Below are positions 61,275 through 64,000 of a stretch of 64,000 bases of DNA, in pieces. Source of the stretch: Echinometra lucunter. Its lineage: Eukaryota; Echinodermata; Echinoidea; Camarodonta; Echinometridae. Position numbers and translations under genes: made by a program. The stretch lies in NCBI GenBank assembly GCA_029962745.1, contig CM057169.1:17944566-18008565 (forward strand). Reading direction: 5' to 3'. How positions within the stretch are numbered: the stretch's first letter is position 1; the number at the start of each line of letters is the position of its first letter. The notes under the pieces are model-generated. The model worked only from the letters and a program-made list of their open reading frames with translations. It was not told the origin of the DNA and did not search any database.

Positions 61275-62180
61275 CAAGGCCCTGCGAATGCCATCTTTTT
61301 ACCCGTAGGGTTAGGCGAGGAGTTAGTTCCTATCGGCTACAAAGTGACATATACACTAGCACTGGCCTTACCGATTTGTCACAGGTACGGTAGCGGGACC
61401 CCATAACCAAGTCCCGGCCAGAAGAAACTACAAGGTGACTGCAACTGGCCTTACCGATTTGTCACAAATACGGTAGCGGGACCCCAAACATCAAATCCCG
61501 GCCAGAAGAAACTACGAGGTGACCGCAACTGGCCTTACCGATTTGTCACAAATACGGTAGCGGGACCCCAAACATCAAATCCCGGCCAGAAGAAACTACG
61601 AGGTGACCGCAACTGGCCTTACCGATTTGTCACAAATACGGTAGCGGGACCCCAAACATCAAATCCCGGCCAGAAGAAACTACGAGGTGACCGCGACTGG
61701 CCTTACCGATTTGTCACACATACGGTAGCGGGACCCCAAACATCAAGTCCCGGCCAGAAGAAACTACGAGGTGACCGCAACTGGCCTTACCGATTTGTCA
61801 CACGTGCGGTAGCGGGACCCCATAACCAAGTCCCGGCCAGAAGAAACTACGAGGTGACCGCAACTGGCCTTACCGATTTGTCACACATACGGTAGCGGGA
61901 CCCCAAACATCAAGTCCCGGCCAGAAGAAAATACGAGGTGACGTACACTGGCATAACCGGCTTGTCACACGTACGGTAGTGGGACCCCAAAACCAAGTCC
62001 CGGCCAGAAAAAAACTACGAGGTGACGTACACTGCTTTTATCTGCAGCTGTCACCCGTACGGTATAGTGGGATCAATAAACCAAGTCCCCAAAAAAAGTA
62101 TTTAAAAAATTGTAACGGATAAGTACCGCTCTCATCGGCTTGTTACGCATACAGTAGCGGAACCCCTTAAACACCCGACA
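61275..62180 (+). repeat. 83-84-bp satellite array, about 10 copies
   Basis: Units start ACTGGCCTTACCGATTTGTC at 61361, 61444, 61528, 61612, 61696, 61780, 61863 and, diverged, at 61947 and 62031, with worn copies at both edges. Central copies differ by only one to three bases. Each unit holds a dyad, TACCGATTTG then CAAATACGGTA around TCA, nested within CTGGCC...GGCCAG. Confidence 0.95.
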
Positions 62181-62494
62181 GGACCGGTTTGTCATTATTA
62201 TGAATCGTAAGAAGAGTAATACATAATTGGAGGCCAACGACTATTGACTATTATTGTGATGAATTGATCACGTTTATTAAAAACAACTTTTAATAACGAC
62301 ATAATACTACAGTAAGACAATTTGTTTTATTGCGTAAAATCCAATCGTTTTATATTTTTTTCTAGTAGTTATACTGGTAGTATAGCAGTGCTGGAATAAT
62401 AATATAGGCCCAAGTGACAGTAAAGAAATTTGTTTCATTACGAAATATCCATCATTATGGTGGTCAAACCATTTATAGGAGAAAATACGCATTA

Positions 62495-63065
62495 GTACTT
62501 TTTTTTTCAAGTAAAATCTTTATTCCAGTTTATAGCAATATAAACAAAATGAATGATACATAATATATTTGACAAACAAGGTACACGATACATTATACTT
62601 TTTTCAAATAGAGTCTTTATTCAAGTTTTCTCAAAGTATAAACAGTATGAACAAATGTACGAAATGATTGACATATCATAATGTTTGCCAAACAAGGTAC
62701 AATGTACACGATACATATTTTTTTCAAATAAAGTCTTTATTCAAGTTTTCTCAGGGTATAAACAGTATAAACAAATGTACAAAGTGATTGACACATAATA
62801 TGTTTGACAAACAAGGTACAAGGTATATGATACATTAGTATCCTTTTTTTCAAATAGTTTTTATTCAAGTTTTCTCAAAGTATAAACAGCATAAACAAAT
62901 GTACAAAATGATTGACATATAATATGTTCGAAAAACAAGATCCAAGGTACAAGATACATTAGTATACTTTTTTTTTTTCAAATAAATTCTTTATTCAAGC
63001 TTTCTCAAAGTATAAACAGCATAAACAAATGTACAAAATTATTGACACATAATATGACCGACAAA
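62495..63065 (+). repeat. 115-125-bp tandem repeat, about 5 copies
   Basis: Units contain TTTTTTTCAAATAAAGTC, TTTATTCAAGTTTTCTCAAA and ATAAACAAATGTACAAA. Starts are near 62495, 62598, 62718, 62846 and 62967. The array begins about 315 bp after the 84-bp satellite ends. Confidence 0.88.
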
Positions 63066-63389
63066 GTAGGTAGAATACATTGGAAAATGATTCTAGAATA
63101 GATTGTTTCTTTGATTTCATAGTGATTTATTTTCTATTGAAAAGACGGAAATGATATAAAGAGTCCTTCAAACGTCTAGCTGAATATATGGTATTTAGTA
63201 TACAAAATAACGAAATTAAATGAGAAATAATTTCTACCTGGCATGCAAAAAGTGAAATCATCAAAAGGAAATTTCACTTTTGGGGGTATATTTATTTTCA
63301 AAATCATCTAAAAATCGACGGGTTAAGGGGCATTTTCAAGTATAATTGCTCAATAGTCAGCTGCTGAACAAAGAGTACATAAATCAGGA

Positions 63390-64000
63390 TTGGATATACC
63401 AACAGTCTTCATTCTAAATTTCGTAGATTAGAAATTAATCTAAATCGATTGTAATAAGGGACAACTCCAAAATTAGATTAAGATTTTTCATCTCATTTTT
63501 TAGTTTCCCTGATTTAAGCCGAAGAAATTTAGAGTGTTCAAATACTTAGTAGCACCAAGAATAAATATTATGAGTCATTTTAAACTGGAAAATACCTGAA
63601 CTTTGTCGACAAAGAACATTTAAGATTATATAAATCTTATTTCTATTAACAATTCACTGGGAAAGAATATTTTTCCATTCCTTTTGGAACAAGGAAACTA
63701 TAGATTTTGTCAACACAAAATTACAGACTCTCGTTACTTTTCTTATGCTATTATTAATAATAACACTTTCTTTGTAATTAACATTTTTCACTCTAAATTT
63801 CTTAGATATACAACTAAAAATTATATCTAGAAATTATAATCAAAATACGATTGAATTTCTACATAAACTCAGACAACTACTGTCTCGCTTCAGTAAATGA
63901 ATAATATACTATTGTTTATCCACACTCTAAATTTCTTAGATTAGGAATTAGTGTATGTCATTTGTAATTAGGGATAACTCCTAAATCAGATTAAGAAATC
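63390..64000. repeat. Interspersed CTCTAAATTTCTTAGATTA repeats
   Basis: Copies of a CACTCTAAATTTCTTAGATTA-like word at about 63411, 63790 and 63923, partly paired with AGGGAYAACTCCWAAATYAGATTAAGA. The last copy runs off the window. No gene is seen. Confidence 0.6.

Noticed and set aside
61275..62180. CRISPR-like array
   Set aside because: The units are directly tandem with no unique spacers, and the DNA is animal nuclear; it is a satellite.

Overview
This is animal nuclear DNA, AT-rich and full of short interspersed repeats, most likely from a marine invertebrate deuterostome and probably an echinoderm. The basis is the constant recurrence of TACATGTA-type words, palindromic MITEs, tRNA-derived SINEs, and spliced genes with GT-AG introns. 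I cannot name the species. Two runs of exactly 500 N (7223-7722 and 38232-38731) are fixed-size scaffold gaps.

Host gene. The window carries the 5' part of one gene on the minus strand, a Ras GTPase-activating protein of the RASA2/RASA3 (GAP1) family. Four coding exons are recognisable: 54835-54895 (start codon), 9556-9655, 4537-4738 and 1801-1874. They join in frame and encode the N-terminus and first C2 domain. The gene runs off the left edge. Intron 1 is about 45 kb and holds most of the window's content.

Mobile system. Inside intron 1 lies what looks like a complete 12.7-kb DNA transposon at 20292-33038. It has perfect 37-bp terminal inverted repeats and a 7-bp (possibly 8-bp) target duplication. 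It carries two convergent, spliced, open genes. The minus-strand gene (26370-30686, 837 aa) is a P-element/THAP9-type DDE transposase whose N-terminus is not a THAP finger but a zinc-binding region resembling the N-terminal region of RAG1. The plus-strand gene (20603-23432, 485 aa) has an N-terminal PHD finger and a long region that resembles the C-terminal module P-type transposases normally carry in cis. The transposase here ends soon after its last catalytic motif, so the pair may be a split transposase. This is the most interesting object in the window.

Other repeats. Around it are at least seven TTAA-bounded palindromic MITEs, a second MITE family with a conserved CCAATCAGATGC core, a 4.5-kb element bounded by 41-bp inverted repeats (43453-47987), a hAT-like element with an internal tandem array (56442-57600), two tRNA-derived SINEs, and two satellite arrays at the right end (61.3-62.2 kb and 62.5-63.1 kb). 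Two orphan fragments also sit in intron 1: an 88-bp piece of 18S rDNA (17025-17112), and a well-formed RASA-type C2 exon on the opposite strand to the host gene (19108-19215).
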